A stretch of DNA of 34,064 bases from Chloroflexota bacterium (GTDB taxonomy: Bacteria > Chloroflexota > Chloroflexia > Thermomicrobiales > UBA6265): NCBI GenBank assembly GCA_023389575.1, contig JAEWEG010000094.1:1-34064 (forward strand), read 5' to 3'. Positions 32,591 through 34,064 of this stretch are shown piece after piece. Within the stretch, counting starts at the first letter, position 1. Each line of letters opens with the position of its first letter. Made by a program: the position numbers and the translations under genes. The notes under the pieces are model-generated. The model did not search any database, had not been told where the DNA came from, and was given only the letters and a program-made list of their open reading frames with translations.

Positions 32591-33523
32591 CTACCGCGAC
32601 GAGATGCGCGGGTCGATCAGCGGATAGATGAGGTCCACGATCAGGTTCATGACCGAGATGACGAAACCGAACAGCAGCACCGTCCCAAGAATGACGGGGT
32701 AGTCACGCTCGGTGATGCTGGACACGAAGTACCTTCCTAGTCCGGGTACCGAATAGATGCTCTCCACGAAGAATGACCCGGTGATCACGTCGGCGAGGAT
32801 CACCGCGGATACCGTCATCACCGGGATGAGCGCGTTACGCAATGCGTGGCGGATCACCACCCACTTTTCGGAGAGTCCCTTCGCTCGCGCGGTGCGGACG
32901 TAGTCGGCGTTCAGCACATCCAGCATCGTCGATCGGGTGTAACGGGCCAGCACCGCGGCTGGATACAGCGAAAGCGCCACCGCCGGAATGATGATCTTCG
33001 TACTGAAGACGCCATCCCACCCACCAGTCGGCAGCCAGCCCAGTTCGCTGGAAAGGATCAGCACCAGCAGCGACACAATGACGTATGACGGCGTGGAAAT
33101 GCCGACGATGGCGACGAAGCTGGAGATGTAGTCGAGCGGCCCATTGTGCTTGAGCGCGCCGAGCGTGCCCAGTGACATCCCGACCAATACGGCAATCGAC
33201 ATCGCCGCCAGCCCCAGCGATATGGAGACCGGGAACGTATCGGCGATGATGTCCGACACCGTCCGCGACCGCTGGGAGAATGACGGGCCAAAGTCGCCCT
33301 GGAGCGCGTTCCACAGATAGGTCGTGTACTGCTTCCAGAGCGGGTCATTTAGTCCGTAGGCCTCGTTCAGGCGCTCGAGCACCACGGGATGAACCGGCTT
33401 CTCGCCCTGCGACCACGGTCCCCCGGGGGTGGAGTGGATCAGGAAAAACGTGAGCGTGTAGATGGCCAGCATCGTCGGGATGAGCAGGAGGATGCGCCTG
33501 ATGACGTAGGTGCCGTGGGACAT
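32591..33523 (-). CDS. ABC transporter permease, DppB/OppB type (second importer)
   Basis: The protein has 310 residues. The N-terminus MSHGTYVIRRILLLIPTMLA leads into the first helix, followed by the typical GPWSQGEKPVHP and LNEAYGLNDPLWKQY segments. The EAA loop reads RTARAKGLSEKWVVIRHALRN. About six helices are expected. Start ATG 33523 has GGAG at six-base spacing. It follows the binding-protein gene, with a long hairpin in the 82-base gap. Confidence 0.93.
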   Translation of the reverse strand: MSHGTYVIRRILLLIPTMLAIYTLTFFLIHSTPGGPWSQGEKPVHPVVLERLNEAYGLNDPLWKQYTTYLWNALQGDFGPSFSQRSRTVSDIIADTFPVSISLGLAAMSIAVLVGMSLGTLGALKHNGPLDYISSFVAIVGISTPSYVIVSLLVLILSSELGWLPTGGWDGVFSTKIIIPAVALSLYPAAVLARYTRSTMLDVLNADYVRTARAKGLSEKWVVIRHALRNALIPVMTVSAVILADVITGSFFVESIYSVPGLGRYFVSSITERDYPVILGTVLLFGFVISVMNLIVDLIYPLIDPRISSR

Positions 33524-33558
33524 GGTTCTCCGGTCAGCGTGAACTGGAATCGGGCATC

Positions 33559-33598
33559 ATCGGGGCGATGGGATCCCGGAGGACCCCATCGCCCCGAT
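33559..33598 (-). terminator. 14-bp perfect hairpin between binding-protein and permease genes
   Basis: Arms 33559-33572 (ATCGGGGCGATGGG) and 33585-33598 are exact complements. The 12-base loop adds three more pairs (TCC with GGA) after one mismatch. It begins seven bases after the binding-protein stop, with no T-run. Position and type match the hairpin at 5430-5462 in the first importer operon. Confidence 0.7.
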
Positions 33599-33605
33599 CT
33601 GGTCG

Positions 33606-34064
33606 CTACCCTTCGGCGGCGATCTTGATGGTTCGCAGGTGCACGAACGAGAGCGTCGGTTGCAGGTAGATGTCCTTGACCCGCGGCTTCACGGCGCGGG
33701 CGGCCTCGCCTCGGTAGAGCGGGATGATGGCGGCGTCCTCGACCAGGATGGTCTCGGCCTGCTGGTAAAGCGAATTGCGCTCGTCGATGTCCGCCGTCAC
33801 CAGGGCTTCGGCGGCGAGGCTGTCGTACTCCTCGTTCACCCAGTGGGCCCGGTAGTGGTTGGCCTCGCTGGTGAAGTTCTGGTTGTGCCAGTTCGACGGA
33901 TCGGCGAAGTCGGAACCCCAGGAACCGGTGTACAGGTCGAAGTTCTGGGTTTCGCGGGCGGCCCGCCAGTCGGTGTAGGTCGACGATTCGATCGGCGCCA
34001 GCGTCACCGTGATGCCCAGGTTGTCCTGCCAGGTGGCCTGCAGGTATTCGGCGACGGTCTGGAC
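33606..34064 (-). CDS. ABC transporter substrate-binding protein, family 5, C-terminal part (cut by window end)
   Basis: The frame is open to the last base, so only the C-terminal 152 residues are seen; the GTG at 34007 is internal. The pattern NFDLYTGSWGSDFADPSNW, followed by LYQQAETILVEDAAIIPLY, is diagnostic of the C-terminal lobe of SBP_bac_5 peptide-binding proteins. It delivers substrate to the two permeases encoded next. The signal peptide and ligand pocket lie mostly outside the window, so the substrate (peptide or sugar) is unknown. Confidence 0.93.
   Translation of the reverse strand, partial: VQTVAEYLQATWQDNLGITVTLAPIESSTYTDWRAARETQNFDLYTGSWGSDFADPSNWHNQNFTSEANHYRAHWVNEEYDSLAAEALVTADIDERNSLYQQAETILVEDAAIIPLYRGEAARAVKPRVKDIYLQPTLSFVHLRTIKIAAEG

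Overview
The window is GC-rich bacterial chromosomal DNA, densely coded, with many GTG starts, twin-arginine (Tat) signals on exported proteins, long family-5 solute-binding proteins and a sufCBDSU order followed by a Rieske ferredoxin. This looks most like a member of the Chloroflexota, probably class Thermomicrobia. That placement is inference from gene content and style, because no rRNA or other phylogenetic marker is present. I see no tRNA, rRNA, CRISPR array, insertion sequence or prophage gene.

Left edge (1-1798): the C-terminal half of an MMPL/RND-type membrane transporter, a perfect GC-rich dyad, and a MarR regulator. A 668-base region without a gene follows (1799-2466). It holds a near-consensus sigma-70 promoter, a LacI-type operator and a second dyad.

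Main catabolic operon (2467-15431, + strand): eleven genes in one direction. A dipeptide/oligosaccharide-type ABC importer (Tat-exported binding protein, two permeases, two ATPases) is surrounded by three xylose-isomerase-like TIM-barrel proteins and three Gfo/Idh/MocA NAD(P)-dependent oxidoreductases. There is no glycoside hydrolase, sugar kinase or aldolase. An oxidative (keto-sugar) route for an imported carbohydrate or cyclitol is the best reading, with the substrate unknown. A Tat-exported protein of unknown family follows (15516-16214).

SUF iron-sulfur block (16334-22852, - strand): a Fur-family regulator, sufC, sufB, sufD, sufS, sufU and a Rieske ferredoxin. Hairpins lie at two junctions (sufB-sufD and sufD-sufS). 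The 578-base region upstream of fur holds an extended -10 promoter, two imperfect 7-1-7 boxes sharing TGAGAAT, and a perfect 9+9 dyad. It also carries a promoter pointing the other way.

Envelope and signalling block (23431-27651, + strand): a hotdog-fold thioesterase, a small membrane protein, a Tat-exported multicopper oxidase, and a DesK/NarL-type histidine kinase with its response regulator. The last four are tightly packed. Next come a DinB-fold protein (-), a GNAT acetyltransferase (+) and an MsbA-like ABC exporter (-). The exporter's promoter has the 19-bp spacer and 18-bp palindrome of MerR-family control.

Right edge (30897-34064, - strand): a BrnT/BrnA-like toxin-antitoxin pair lies just downstream of a second family-5 ABC importer. 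That importer has a binding protein cut by the window end and two permeases, with no ATPase genes in view. Both importers carry a long perfect hairpin between the binding-protein gene and the first permease gene.
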